Made by a program: the position numbers and the translations under genes. Positions 1-15,000 of a stretch of 64,000 nucleotides of DNA are shown one piece after another. Source of the stretch: Maylandia zebra (lineage: Eukaryota; Chordata; Actinopteri; Cichliformes; Cichlidae); the NCBI RefSeq assembly GCF_041146795.1, contig NC_135177.1:17814560-17878559 (forward strand), read 5' to 3'. How positions within the stretch are numbered: position 1 is the first letter of the stretch; every line of letters starts with the position of its first letter. The notes under the pieces were generated by a model. It saw only the letters and a list, made by a program, of their open reading frames with translations. It was not told where the DNA came from and made no database searches.

Positions 1-1594
1 CAGCAGCAGTAGTGCATAGCAGGAAGGAACCCTGAGGTGAGACGTACAAACACATGCACACAGCTCCTTAAGGAAACTGTTCCAACCCACAGCTGAGCTC
101 CAAAATGCTCCCAAGGAAAACAAAGTCCACAATGACTCCTGCCTGTGATCTTAATGGTTGGGTAGAAAAATAAAATAAAAACAGAGCAACGAGACATGAC
201 TTGAAATAAAAAAATGAGTCAATAAGACATCTTTGGTAAAAGAATCACGTTGTCAACTGGCATTACATTTGCTCTCAAAGACTTTTCTTTAGAAAGATTT
301 AGAAAGATCTGCATTGTGTCTGTGCAAACCTGCTAATCATCGATCTCTAGGGAACATTATTAGAAATCACCTGCCAGGATCCCTGCCTACAACAGGCATT
401 ACACCAACAAAATGCTGTGGAGAGAATTAATCTTCGGTGGTATGAGAACAACTTGTTAAAATATTATGGTGCAAACCATCCAGCCACTACAATAGGACTG
501 TTTTCATGATCATGCCAGGCTGAAGGCTAGCTATGAGAACCTGAACTCAGCACTCTTGGAAGACTGAGAGTCAGCATGTCTGCAGATTTAGTCATCTATG
601 TCTGACATGCACGACAAACATGTCACTATTTTTTTCATGGTGGCTCACTTCAACCTGTCAGCTGGGAGGGTGTCAGTACATGGCATGTCACCCGCACACA
701 GCACCCTTGCCTTACCAGTTTATATCAAAATTGCTACTGCAAGTGTTTTGCTCTTAATCATCACTGTCACCATAAATGTGTTGCTACTTTGTAACCTCAT
801 AGCTTGTTCTTGTATAAGGAAATCAGTAGTTTTATTTCTGTTCTCATTCTATTCCATGTATTCATGTATATTAGAATTAATGAGTGGCCCATAAAATGAA
901 GACAATAAAATCTTCATTTTTAAAGCTGTGAGTCAGAATCATTTGTGGTTATATCACAGTATGAGTAATGTAGGTTGAGCACGCATGTATATTAATTCAT
1001 TCGCTCTTTCCCCAGCCATTCCCACGGATGCCTTTCTGCATCAGCTGACTGCCTTCTGCGCTGTCACACAGTAAACAGGGCTTTCACACACATACTGTCT
1101 TCATGTCTTTGTGAGTCACATTCATGTGTATTGTAAGCTACAGTCAAGCCTAGTGATGGTGATATAACTAAAAACCATTCAGGTGGTTTATAAGAATCTT
1201 TGATACTTAAGATAAGATTTATGGTTGTTACATAAAAATTGTCTTCTCTGTCAATAGTTAGTTAGTTGTTCTCAGGGCTAGCCAAGTGGTCAGCTAAATA
1301 ATTAGCTGTGAGTCATAACGTTATTATCCATCATTAAAAATTTAAGTTATGCAGATTTTCCTCCGTTTTGTCTTTTATTGCCTTTCTGACTTTTGGCTGA
1401 CGGAAATTCTTGTTTAATTTGGACACAGCACAATTTGTCAATGACATCAGTCATCTTAGGCAGACAGCTAGCTTCCGAGCATGAAGAAATCTGTGAGCCA
1501 GTCCATCATCAAATTAGGCTGTAACAGATGAGGCTACATAGCTGCAGAACAGCCAGGGTGCCCATGCTGACCCCTGTACACCAGCAAAAGCATC

Positions 1595-2930
1595 AACAAT
1601 GGGCGCGAGAGCATCAGAACTGGACCACGGAGCAATCAAAGAAGGTGGTTTTGTCATGGTCCGGGTGAATACGGGGTGTTTCCACTCTGCTGGGCTCCAC
1701 CTTCAGACGGAGACTCCAATCAGCTTCCACACCTGGTTCCAATCAAGTCACCTGCATATAAGACCAGCGTTCACGACAGACCCCTGCCAGATCTTCTGCT
1801 AACACATGTTAGTGCTAGGCCGCCAAGCCCTTGCGAGAACTCTGGATTACTGTTTTTTCTCCTCACCGTGTTTTCTTTCCTTTTTCGCCATAGGACCCAT
1901 CTGCCTGCCTCCCTGCTCAGCTCCCCACTCCAAGCCTATTCTGGATCTGCTTTGGACACTCCTCACTCGGAACCCCCTGGACACTCCCTCCTCGATTGAC
2001 ACTCCAAATCTGCGACGCGTAAGCCCAAACCACCATAGCCTAATCCTCCAGCTGTGATTCATTGAGACTACCACTGACTACTTTCCTCCTCTCATCATAG
2101 TGACTTCACACCTCCCTCCAAGCCGCTGCCCCCTTTCTCCATTCCCTGGATCCCTCTGTGGAATCCAGCCCTCAGAGTTTCTCGTTCACAGTTTTGCCTC
2201 ACAGTTTTCCGCTCATAGCTTTCACAGTTCATAGCATGCATAGGTTATAGCATTCTTAGTTTTCTGTTTTGTAACTTCGCTCAGCTCTGTAAATAAACTC
2301 TGTGCTCACGCCCGTTTTGCCTCCCTCTGTGTCTGCATTTGAGTCCACACCCACTGCCTGGCCCTCTCGGCCGTAACAGGTTTGGTCTGAAGAATCACGT
2401 TTTCCTTTGCATCACATGGCTGGCCGGGTGCATGGCTGTGGCTAACCTGAGGAACACCTGGCACCAATGGGAAGAAAGGAAGCTGGCAGAGGCAGTGTGA
2501 TGCTTTGGGCAGTGTTTCTTCTGGGTCCATGTGGATGGTACTTTTACACGTATCACCTACCTAAGCATCGTTACAGACCATGTACACTGTTTAATGGAAA
2601 CAATACTCCCTTATGGCTGTGGCCTCTCTCAGCAGGATAATGTGTAACACAAAGCAGTAATGGTTCAGAAATGGTTTGAGGAACACAACCACACGTTTGA
2701 GATGTTGAGATATTTGAAATCTTGGCCTCCAAATTCCAAAATCTCAATCCAATTGAGCATGTGTGGGATGTGCTGGACAAACAAGTCCCACCTTGCAACT
2801 TGCAGGAGTTAAAGAATCTGTTGCTAACATCTTGGTGAAGATACCACAGCAAGACTCGATGGGTCAGGGCTGTTTTGACAGCAAAAGGACTCACACAATA
2901 TTAGGCAGATAGCCATAATGTTATGCCTGA
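1595..2930 (+). pseudogene. Degraded Tc1-like transposase, split by a solo LTR
   Basis: Across several frames, this stretch reads like the C-terminal half of a Tc1/mariner-type DDE transposase. Recognisable pieces are a G-S-V-M-L-W-A-V-F block, a W-F-E-E-H-N-like block, L-N-P-I-E-H-V-W-D-V-L and a terminal R-A-V-L-T-A-K-G-L-T-Q-Y. Stops and frameshifts break it throughout. The copy is interrupted by an LTR; the sequence left of the LTR (ending E-G-G-) continues in sense to the right of it. No terminal inverted repeats were found. It lies downstream of spire1 exon 4 on the opposite strand, in an intron, and is inert. Confidence 0.75.
1652..2378 (+). mobile_element. Solo LTR, 727 bp, with 5-bp target duplication
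   Basis: The element starts TGTCATGG and ends GTAACA, the TG...CA termini expected of an LTR. The 5-bp GGTTT is found on both sides (1647-1651 and 2379-2383). An AATAAA at about 2292 sits near the 3' end on the plus strand, which gives the orientation. No internal coding region or second LTR is present, so it is a solo LTR left by LTR-LTR recombination. A Ty3/gypsy origin is likely from the 5-bp duplication and general look, but is not proven. Confidence 0.85.
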
Positions 2931-2953
2931 TCTGTTTTATCATAGGACCCTAC

Positions 2954-3079
2954 CTCTTTGGCACTCTTGATCTTCTCCAAGAAAGTGCGCAGCTCTCTGG
3001 TTTCTGTGTACAGGGCTCGGCACACTGCCTGGTAATGACTGGGCGCATCTGACACACTGGGTAGATGAGCTGTGCACAG
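2954..3079 (-). CDS. spire1: spire1 exon 4 (end of KIND domain)
   Basis: The 126-nt exon has a TTTTAG acceptor and a GAG|GTAGGG donor and encodes 42 residues, [20 protein letters not shown] and onward to [14 protein letters not shown] is a strong Spire KIND signature. Both ends are phase 0, matching exon 3. There is no ATG at its start, so it is internal. Confidence 0.9.
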
Positions 3080-6000
3080 CTAAAACAGAGGAAGCAAAAG
3101 GATTTTCAGTTCACACTTCACACAGCTGCACTGAAAGAAAATCAAAAACAACAATCAACAATACATTTTCGGTGACACACAATTCATTTCTAAATTTCAC
3201 GCTCTTACATTCACTTCATTAAGTTTCAAGATTTTCTTTGTGATTTGTTTGTTTATTTGACAGCCTGATCAGGTTTTCAGGTCATTTAGGACTTTATTAA
3301 TTGATTGATTTTGTGCTAAGACAATAACAAGCTATTATTTTGCAAAGCATTGTATTAGATCAGATAATTTAAAGTATAGCAATCTAACAAAAGCTGGCAT
3401 GACAATGACAATAATTAATCTGACTATTTTGATTGCTGGTTTCACGGCTACAACAACAGCACGCGTTTAGGCTTTAAATGAAGTATAGATAGTCGTATCA
3501 AGCTAGCACTTAGCTAATGGAGCTCAGTGGCATTATATAAAAGCAAAATACCAACCAAAAGACACTTGTAAACAGCTGTTATTGACTGATGAACACAATT
3601 CACAAGACAGCTCTGCCTGAGGTCAGCCACACTGCTGCTCCACAAACACACACACAGCGATGACAAAATATGCCCTTGTTTCTCTCAGAGGAACAGAAGG
3701 TACCTTTGGCCAACGCTCTGCATGCTCTTGGCATCCGTTTGTCCAGACTGCAAAAATTTCACTAAACATGGAAAACACCAGACAACTGTCTCATTTTAGA
3801 AACTTTAACCTGCCAATAAGTGTGGGAGTAACAGAAAATAATGGGTTCAGTTAAGTGTACATAAAATTCATATTTTTTAAATACAAAATCAAAACAGTTC
3901 CATTGAGTGGATAAATATGGCTCTAATCTAAAATAGTGTCATCGGGGGTTAGTACAGTAGGACAAAAGGTAAACCAAGGAGCACAGGGGGTGAATGGTCT
4001 CAGGGGGAAAACAATTCAAACTGACAGCTAGAAAGCCACAGGCCAGACTGCCACACCGCTCCCATGCATCTCCTTGGAGAGCAGTGTTGGTGTGCATGTG
4101 TGCACTTGTGTGTGTGACTGGGTACATAGTTATTACGTAAACAGTGCACAGGCATGCGAGGACTGACACAGTGACTCTGCTCCATTGGACAACAGAGATG
4201 CATGCCTCCCAGCAAAGATGAGCCTGGCAGCCCGAGTGCACTGTGGTTCTGAGCTCTGCTTTCACTGCTGAGTTTAATATGTTGAATATTTAATAGTTTA
4301 ATTTTTCCTAAACACTTGCCCTCTTTGTTTGCATCTGTTCCTGGAATACCTTGGTAGATGATGTTTTCCTCAAGAACTGGAGAACTGTTTTAGCTTCACA
4401 CATAGTAGAGAAAATGTTTTATAAGTGTGTATAGTTCCAAACACTTACACCACTCATGTCTGTTTGGAGAGATTACTATTTTATTTCACTTTCCTTAGAT
4501 TTGGAATTATGGATTTTCACTTGCAAACGAGTGATTACCTGCTCTAAGTGGGAATTACATCGCCTACGTCTTCCATTACTGGAATCATTAAGTTCTGTTT
4601 TCTCCCAGCTGTTGCAGGAATCCTTGATCAAAAAATATTTTATATGTGACTGACAGTGATGGGAATAACGGCGTTACTTTTTTCAGTAACGAGTAATCTA
4701 ATTAATTACTATTCCTATCGTTACAACGCCGTTACAGTTACTAACAAGAAAATGCGCGTTACTATTTTACACTAGTGGGAACACAACGAATATGACTGCA
4801 CATTTACGCCGACATCATCCTAGTGCAAAGACAAGTGGAAGCAGACAAAAACAACAAGCATGCATGCTACAAACTTTACCCGAGTCATTTAGTCATTTTT
4901 TGTTTTGTCTGAGCACATACGTGTGTGTATTTACATATATATTCATATTTGTAGATGTAAATGCAAGTATGTGTAATTGTATATGTCGTTTTATACTGTG
5001 TATGTGTGAAATAAAGATACAATAACAATAATAGCTGATTGGTGGACCCTCTAGCTCTTACCCAGCACTAACTACTGCACCTCCATTCTGCCCTATAGGA
5101 TTAATGTTTTCATGGGTGACCACTTTGTCCACTATTTAAAAAAGCTGTTTTAGCTCATGTCTTTTACAGTATCAGCCCACTTTAAGACAGCTTTCTCTTA
5201 ATTGGCCAACGTCTGTACATAGTGCTTGTGTGCCTGTGTTTCTTAGCCGTTTGGTGCCTTGCAGAGATGACCTTTGAGGAGTAGATATCAGCTCAGAGAA
5301 ACTGTTAGTATATCAGTATGCAGAGCAGCTGGAAGCCTCTGCTTTTGAGGGGATTACTTTTACATACTTAACACTTATTAACTAAAATTACTTTATCTCT
5401 TGGCAGTATCCTTTTTAACCACCAGCCATCAGTGGCTGAACATACATATTAGCGTCCACCAGCTTCTTACATTGAAAATATCTCTGTAGCCACGAATGCC
5501 AGAGACGTTATCAGAGTCCTCCACCTCGTCCTCTTCCTCTGTGGCCTCGTAGCCTTCGTCAAGGCATGCTTCCCTCTCAGCCTCAGCCATGTTAGTCATG
5601 AGATCAATGAGCTGCTCTAGAGGAGGACTCAGCTCCCTTTCCTCATTCTCCTTCAGCCCGTAGTCCAGAGCCTTGTAAATCATGATCCCCAGAGACTCGA
5701 TCACCTGCAAGACAAAAACAACTAGTTTATATGCTATTACTAACTCATGTCTATATGTTTATTAGAATCATCTGTTTTCATTAATAAATAAAATGTAACA
5801 TTTGTACATCTAACATGCCTCGATCATTTAAAATAAAATTCATCTATAAATATGTTGTATCTGATAATAAAGATCATAATAAAAATGATACTCTTTATTA
5901 TACATTTACTCTTTATAACTGTTAACTATTTGTCACATAATAAAAACAAATATAGATTTGTCCCTTTGTTATTCAACATGATCCCCTCTAGTGTATCAGG

Positions 6001-9000
6001 CCTGAGCGGAACACGTGTGATGTGTTGACTGCACGGCTCTTTGCAGAGACAGCTTCCTCTGTCACCACACAAACACTCCCTCATGAAGATCATATGCACA
6101 ATCAATATCATATGCATACAGTCAGGTCCCAGTCTGGTCCCATGTAAAGAAAAAGAACAGTAAAGCAGGCTTTATTTAGGGTGTGGCTACTTTTTAAGCT
6201 CCTCCCATTTTAACCTGCAGTATCCTCATGTTTGTCAGGCAGATGATATATGATCAGTCACTAAGACTGTAACTAGCTGCTTGCTTGCCTCTTACCATGT
6301 CTTGTGTGTGTAGCATAAAGTGGCTTCATCTCCTTTAAACAGCCATCTCTATTGGCTGGAAATGACTGTAAAATACTCCACGTCAGCGAGAACAATAAAT
6401 TGTCTTTTTTCATAAAGAGTCACACCTTTTATGTACAATAATTGTATATTAGTGTAAAATTAATGATTCGAGCAGTTTCAGCTGGTCATTTACGTGAACG
6501 TTTCTGTGAATGAGAGAGCAATAACCTTTATGCAGCTGTATGCAAACCAATCAAAACACTTTTAAGACACTATACTACTTTCTGTGGCTTCATCACATGT
6601 TTGGGTTGTAAACACAAGCAATAAACACACATTAATATTTAACAGGTTTAGCAAGAATCAGCCTGTTGTGACCATACCTCATTCAACAATAATACACACT
6701 TGACAAAAAGGATAAACATTAGAGTGTTTAAACAAAATTAAACAAAAAATTCTTACTAGGTGAATAGCTTTTGTCAGACCAACAGTGGCAACAGCAGCAA
6801 AAGCTTAAAAAATCACAGAAAATTACTTTAAAAAATCATATATTATTTTCTTTTTCTCAGGCTGATGCATGTAGGTCAGGAGATGGTGCGCTTGAGTTTT
6901 CCTGGAATTGGGGAGTCATGGTGGATAAAGCAGACATTGCCAAAGCCAAGATAAAAGAGTGAGAAATCACAGAGAGGATTATTCTGCAGCCCTGAGCACT
7001 TAGACAAGACTGAGAGGGGCAAAAACCAAAGCAAAACACTGAGAGAAAAGACAGCAAGAAAGACATGGGATGAAATCAGAGGGAATTAGGGGAGGTCAAA
7101 TATCAGGAGACAGGAAAAGAGGAAAAAAACAGATAAAAAAAACAGAAAATGATATGTTGAGAGGTCAAAGGGGGCAGTAGAAAGGTCAGGCACAAGGATC
7201 AAGTGTGTGTGTGTGTAGACATGAAGATCAAGGGCAAATCAATGATTGCTCATGGAAGGAGGAGTCATATGAGACATCCCCCCCCCATCAGTGGGTAATG
7301 GCTGAGTTTTCTCAGGGGGAAATGAATGCGACCTCTTTGTCTCAGCTCCACCTGGGCCCACACCCACTGACAGATGAGACATATTCAACCCAGGATGAAC
7401 ACACCCCACACCCCGATTTAACCAATTATCAATGCATAGTTCACCCCACAGTATGTTTTACTCAATAATGTTTTAACAGTACGTGTTCAGTTTGTGGATT
7501 TTTAGGCTCCTGTTTCTTATCTCCTCCTCCTCCATCATAAAAAGCCACGCCTTAAAGTCAAGGTCTGAAACAGCATTTGATCTGCAAAATGAGATTAAAT
7601 GGAACAAGACGGACTACAGCGGATTCAATCACACTTTTTTCTTCACAGCAAAGATTAAGAGCATCGAGGGACTCACATTGAGATATATTATTCTGTATTT
7701 TGCTGGAGTGGGTGTTTAGTTTAAACCAGCATCAGGACCAGAATGGTGCTCATTTAAAGAACAAAAGGCTCATCTTTATAGGCTGTAAGAAAACCAGGCA
7801 ATGAAGTTTGGTTACAGAGAATTATGACAAATAATCTAAACAATCCTTGGCATAAAATTGGCATTACAGAGCAAACAGATATTCCAGTATTTTACAATCC
7901 TAGCGTCTCTTTATTAAAAATAATATGTTTATAAATTTATGTAATTTCTCTCGAACTTTTCCTTGAATTGCAACTTGAAAAACAAAACTTTCAAAATGAG
8001 CTCATCATTTAAGGTAAAGGAGACTAACACGTTCTTGACAAATAATAAACTACAAATTGCGACTAATGGACAAACCTGAGCTGTCCCTGTGACTGTGAGG
8101 CTAAAGCAAACATGTCTCCATTCTACTTTAAAGTCTCCCTGAATGGTTCCCAGGCTTTCGGGCGACCAAGCGGAATGATGAGATGGAAAGGAGGAAGCAG
8201 GGGGAGTAATGCTACAGCTTTGTATAGAACCTGACCTCAGATACAAGCACCAAACATCTAGCAGGATATGATGCGAGCACAGACCCTTATATTTACATGG
8301 ATCATGAAACATTTAGCCTCTGTCCTAATTAAGTACATTATTGATGTATGTCTGTGAATATGACCAGGTTTCTGCTGCCACTTCTTCACTGTTTTAACAT
8401 AAAGGTTCCTGCAGTCTGGAGTCCAGTATATCACAGCTTAACTTGTTAAAGTTGCTTACATTTCTATGATCTGTGTCTCTGTTAGAAATATGACTCCTTT
8501 TTGTTAACATACATCTCCTATCTGGAGATAAAATAAAGTTAACTAACAGTCCACTTAGCCAATTAATATTTTCAGCACCATATATCAATACACACAATTC
8601 AATCCATTTTATTAATATGTAGCAAATTTAGTTAGACATGTATGTGTGAATAACCAGTTCAGGTAAAAACAAACTCCAGACAACAGTGTCTGACTGAGGA
8701 AGGCTAGGAAGGACCACAGATGGAGAGGAGGCTGGCGGTAACAATGCCTATGAATGTGGCAATGAATAACAGCTGTAAGAGACAGTGACTCACACTAGCT
8801 TGAGATATTTGGCTTTGGGTGGCCAAACACCAGTTCCAGCTTTACAAATTGAACAACGGCTGAAATGTGCGAGCTCTGCTCTCTAATATGCAAAAGCACT
8901 CAGCAAAGGGCCATAGTCTAATTACCTAGTAAAGCCTTTGAAATTTGGAGGATTGTAGGAACAATGTGGGGATTTTAAATACTTACATGTCTTAATTAGA

Positions 9001-12000
9001 GGGAGCAGAGAAATTAGGTCATGTCTGTGGCAGTAAACAGGAAACAAGAACTGGGAATCCTTTATTTTTAAAAACTAATTACTAGCACTACGGTCGATTT
9101 CAGTGTTTTCAGAATATTGTGTTAGGAATTGTACCATAAAAGCTTATTTCATATACCTTTTTGACAACGACAGGTGGAATTTAGGATCAGTGACAGTCCA
9201 CCTGGTGTCATTTTATTTTACAAAGCCATCGTGGGTTTGCCTGGTATGGTGTTCTTAGGGCAAGGGTTTCAAACATAGGGCCCACATATGAGTGCGAAAT
9301 AGCAACAACATTTCAAAAAAGACCTAAACCATTCAATAATAAATAACTGCAAATAAAGACAACAGTCTCCTTTTGGTTATAATCGTCATGACTGAAATCA
9401 AGTATAGCATTAGTTCCAGGCCAGGAAGTCACAGTCACACCAGCTGATCTCAGGGCTAGCTCACATTAGCTACAGCCTCAGCTGAGGCTTCTACCCATCC
9501 TACTGGCATATCTCCTATAGGGTCCACTATTTCATTTTTTAATCGAACATTTCTCTCATTAATCACTCCCTCATAAAGTTATGCTATGCACAATGTGCAC
9601 CAACTTCTACTTCACAAGTGAAGACTGTATATTTAAGTTGGGGAAAAGAGAGTGTCTTTATTTTGGGTCTTTTTCTTAGGAGTTTACCTTTATTATTGGC
9701 TGCTGAATTATTACAATTGCTGAACAGCACAAAATGCAAAGATAACAGGTGCTTTGTGCTGTAGTGTCCTGTTTTCCTTCTAAGTTAGGGAACTGTGTCA
9801 CCTAAAAAGCCTTAAGATAGCACATCAAATGTTAAAGCTTACATGTTTTACTCATTCTTTGGAAAAAATATACTTATCATGATTTTGATGCCAACAACGC
9901 CTTTCTTAATGGCTACATTTTGAGCAACTTGCTAACATCAACATGCCAGTGACATGCTAGTGATATAGAGTCGGGGCTGAGTGGAATATCCTTTCTGCTG
10001 TCAGAAAGAAAAATATGTGTCTAATCTATTTTATTAATATTAGTTTTAAAAGGTCAGAGGGAAACCAAATAGTAATACTTCATTATACGAGGGAAATCAA
10101 CATGCCAGACCATGGCAACCTTTTCAATAGTCATCGAGTATTTCAGTTTTAATATGAGTGGTTCACTGAATGATGTTACATCCCTCTATTTCTTTTCAGA
10201 CCACTTGCGGGTCTTCCAAGACCGGTGTTGGGTCACCTTACATTTTTCAGTAACAGACTAATGTAACTACTGTACTACATTCATTCTTCAGTTATTTGCA
10301 CACTTAGCAAATAGATTTTTAAAAAGCTAGCTTGTTATTAAGCTGAGTAAGACACTTAAGCAGCAGCCATCACTCAAATTCAGCAGGTAACAAAAGCAGT
10401 GGCAGTGGCGATCACTTCAGTCTCCTTGGGCTTGTTTTCACCTTTATCTACGTATTACAGAAATTTAAAAGCAAAAGATCATATATGTGTCCTCATCAGG
10501 ATAAGGATTTGTGTTGGCATGTGGAACTGAAGTCTAAGGTTTATATTGTTAACTAACAATTTGTTTCAGGTAATTCAAACACAAAAGTAACGTGATGCAA
10601 AGTGTAACAAATTACTTTCTCCAGTGAGTAATTAAGTAACAAACTAGATTACTTCAAAAAAGTAACACAAAATATATAATGTGTAAAACACATTATATAT
10701 TGGCATGGCTGAAATCAGATGAAAACTAAAACTGTTAGTTTGTAGGTGGCATGTCCAAGCTGTACCACAGCAGCATGTCTGCCACACCTGCAAAGTCTGA
10801 CAACAGAAATCTGAACTTTTTTTTGCTTCTGATACTGACCAACATAATAATAATAATATATGTCAGTGCAGTTCTCTACATCGAACCTATTTTAAAACAA
10901 GTGAATTCAGTGAAATTCACATGATTACATAAAAGTTGAGTAATAAGAAATAGTGCAGATGACAAAACGTCATATGTCGAAGCATAGGCTTTTTCCTCTT
11001 AGGCATAATTTTTATCCAGTTTCCTGGCCACGCTGCTCTGGGCTCTGACTATCATATGACTGGGAACAATTACCTTGGTTTTCTTGGAGATGTAGAACCC
11101 AGTGAGTTCACATATAGAACAGAGAAAACCTTTGAACCACACAACATTCTTTCCCCCTTAGTAGTTTGCCTCTACTTTTATGCTGTCTGTTTCTCTTCTT
11201 TCATGGCAGCACAAGCCTTAATGGGAGAGTAAATGCAAATGAACATTAAACTCGCAGAGAAAAGACACATAACATCTGACTGAATTTTCTGTTTACATTA
11301 AACACTGGATGTGATGTTAAACTCTAATCCCTTTCATGGCGTTAAAGCTCAGGACTTGAAAGAGCACAAGGTATGCACGGTTAAACTTTGGCAGAGGGGA
11401 ATGTGATGAAGCATAATCCACAAATGCCTGAGGTTACACAGAGTCACAGGACTAGGATGCTCCACTGAGGAGTCAACAACAGCCTTTTTGCTAAAGCTGG
11501 CGCACATAATCATCATATTTATGTCAAAATATCTGCAACTCCAAAACAAAAAATGATCCATTTTTAGTGAACTCATCTATTCTGATTATCAGGCAAACAG
11601 CGTTAGGCTGCCTTATGCCGTGTCGGTGAATCCAGTTCACTGGCTATGAAGAGAAGCAAATCATCTGACATTCACAGCCAGATCATTTGCAAGAGTTCCT
11701 GCTGTTTGAAGCCGTGTGCAGATAATGCCCATCACACATATGCTCTTGTTCAGCTAGCTCTGGGCTAATTCCACACTGCATGCTATAGCAGAACGCCTTC
11801 AGTCCTGTCAAGCATCAAGCAGCTCCACCAACTTGCAGTAGCTTTCTGATCCATTCTGCCACACACTGCATTGTGAGAACTCATTTGTGGTGCAAAGCTG
11901 CTTAGCGGGGATTTGTCTATACAGTTTCCCATTCACTGCTTCTACAGCGGACTGCATGTGTATGTGCTCGGGTTATTTCCTGACAGTCCATCTGTTATTG

Positions 12001-15000
12001 CAGCTCTATTACACGGCAATCCAAGTCCTCAACGCCTTGAAAGCTACTGCGCGCTATCTCTAATAAACTGGGACGAAAAAGTGTGGTAACTGCAGTGACA
12101 AAACAGTTCCTAAAACTAAATAGCAGAGACGCCAACCCCTCCGTACTGTAAGACATTTCCAGAAGCTATTATCACGATCATTAAGAGCAGCTGATAATAG
12201 TGCAGTGAGAGTGCACACTGTCAGTTTTACAAAGACATTTAATTAAGGGTGAACATTCTCCCAGAGCGCTCATCAAAGGAGGAGGCCTTGCTGGGTGACA
12301 TTTTAACTAGTCAATCAGAGTAGCCAGCTGGGAACTCTGCAGCCGAAAGAGGAAATAGGTTGGTAGAATAGACAGACATACAGTAGATACAGACTTTATT
12401 AATCCCATATTCAATTTATTACAGCAGCACAAGGAAAGGAAAGGAAAAGAGAATTAGTGATATATTAGAAAATAATAAAATAAAAAAGTAAGTAAGAAAA
12501 ATAAAGTAATAAAAACCCCAAACTGCTAAAAATGCAGAATCAATAAAATACTATATAATAGTAATTTTTACTGTGTACAAATTTGACTTCACATAGTATG
12601 ATACACTGGAAGACATGTCACAGAGATATTTTTTTTACATGTACATTAAGTGCAGTGGGAATGATATATATACATGCATTTGTTTGTAGGTATTTATCAT
12701 GTGTGCATATTTGACAGTCAAACTGCTGTTGGCATGAACTGTAAAAGTAACCAAAACAGAATAACTGCTACAGCCGCTCTGTGTTTCAAACGGTCAGTTT
12801 ACATATCAGCTTTGGAAGACTCATCACGGTAAGTCTTGCTCAGCCTGTGAAAACAGTTCTGTAAAATGTCCTGTCGATCTTCAGGAGATTTTCAGTTCCT
12901 GAGAAAATAACCCCTGGCTTTGGATTAACGGCTGCAGATTTAGAACAAAAAACTGTACACAGACCCCAGAGTTTGGAAAATTACAGGAGTTTGTGAGGCA
13001 GCAGTGAGGCTACACAAGCTTTACCTATAGCGACTAAAAATCAAGCTATTTTAGCTTTTGTTTCTTTATTTCATTGTAATAAACCTAGATTTATGTAATG
13101 GTACATTTGTCGAGTAATACCTTACAGAAATACTACAAAGTTTACTTTAAAGTTTAAAGAAATACTACAGTTTCCTTTTGCTTGAAGGTTAATTTAGAGG
13201 AATGTTCAGTTTTTCCTCCACATCAGAGCTGATGATAACTGTTCGCTTGGTTCATAATTCATTACTTTGCCTCTTAATACCAGCGATCAAGGCTCATTAT
13301 CCATCTGTACTGTGATGTCATGTCCAGCACGCCTTTTCAACAACTGACAGAAAGTAAGAACAGAAAGTAAGGACCTATACGATTAAGAGTTCATCCTGAT
13401 ACCTCGAGCTGAGGTCTCATCATCAGCTACAAGGACACTTGGAGAGAACATCACTGGCCAAGATCAACACCCTAGTTTATGTTTTCACCACCTGGCTACT
13501 ATTTTTTCAGTGTTACCTGTGGTTTGCACCCTAAGGTAGACCAATGACAGAGCACTGCTCTTCTATCTACTTTAGTCTTTAGTTGTCCTTCAGGGCTTAT
13601 GGCGTTACTGGGCCTCACAAGTTTATATAGATTTTTTAACAATGAAAAAGATGATTTGACCACCCTTAATAATTCTGCAGTCACATACCTAGAAGCAGAG
13701 ATATTAAATGCAAATGAAACACAGAAGTTTTCTCCTTAATTTCTCATAAACTAACAACAAACCACGAAACTCTCCCTGCTCGTGACAAGTGGATAAACCC
13801 AGAATCTTAGTTTCATCCTTTTTCTATCAGGACCGGCTCATCATAGCATGATGTCGACTCCATTTTTTTCGCAGTGCGTTTTTTTCCGTATGAATTCTTC
13901 TCAAAATTTAAATAGTTTTGTAAATCTGAAATTACTTCAAGGTATTAAAAAGCACATCTCATTCCTGTATCAAAAAATGCCCAGCTGTCAGCGGTTGTCA
14001 TGACATCAGGACACTAACCACAATTTCGCTGCTGAACATGCAAAAAATGTGTAAATACCTCAGACTGGAGACAGTCTGGTATTTGCTTTGTTGGACTGTT
14101 CAGGTCTTTGTAAAGCCTAAAGTGAAATCCATTCCTTACTGAGAAAATGAAAGCACATTTTGAACTTGTTTCATTTGTTAAAGGTATTAGTTTTAGAGGC
14201 AGGGGAGCCAGAGCAGTGGCAGTGCAAACATTAGGATTAACACACACCCAGGGCTTACGACAGTTTCAACCATAGCACTATCTGACACTTGAAATAATCC
14301 TACAGGGTGTCCGCACTGTAATCTGAATGATATCTCTGTTGTTGTGACTGACTGCTAGCTTACTGTAAGTAGCTAATGAAACCATTCACAAAGAGTAAAT
14401 ATTTAAAAAGATTATCATGTCATTATTGTGGACAAGAAGCCATTATTTGTACGTACAGCCACATATTTCTCTTCATAAGTAACTCGCTAATTGAATGATT
14501 GGTTGTGTTCCAGAAAATCTGCATTTGCTCAAGTCTCAGATTTAATCAACTGCAAACAATATTCACAAACCAACTCCACCCAAAGTAATCACTTTGTGTG
14601 AGTACGCTCATTTAAAACACGTTTGAAATTAAATTTATTTATCATTTATTTCCACTCAACAAGCGGATTCCACAACATATATAAATACCAAATAAAAAAA
14701 TAGATACCAAATTCTATTCACCTGCTACTCTATAAACAAGTAAATACATCCACATACAAAACATGTGCAAGTGTGTGATGATGAAATAAAAACAACAACA
14801 GCAGTATTAGAGTGCAGTTACTCACCTCTGTTGTTGTGCAAGGGCTGTATTTACCTGCAGATTAAAAAAAGAAAGCACTGTTATCATGAGCAGCAAAGAA
14901 GCATGAGGTACTCGAACTTTGATGCATAAATGAAAGGTAGCATATTATTCAGCTACAAATCCCGGTTCAGCTACAAAAGTTCTTTTTCTAGGAATAAAAC

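Noticed and set aside
598-894. A 98-codon open frame with a hydrophobic segment near the left edge
   Set aside because: Opposite strand to spire1, inside its intron, no family motif and no splice or promoter context.
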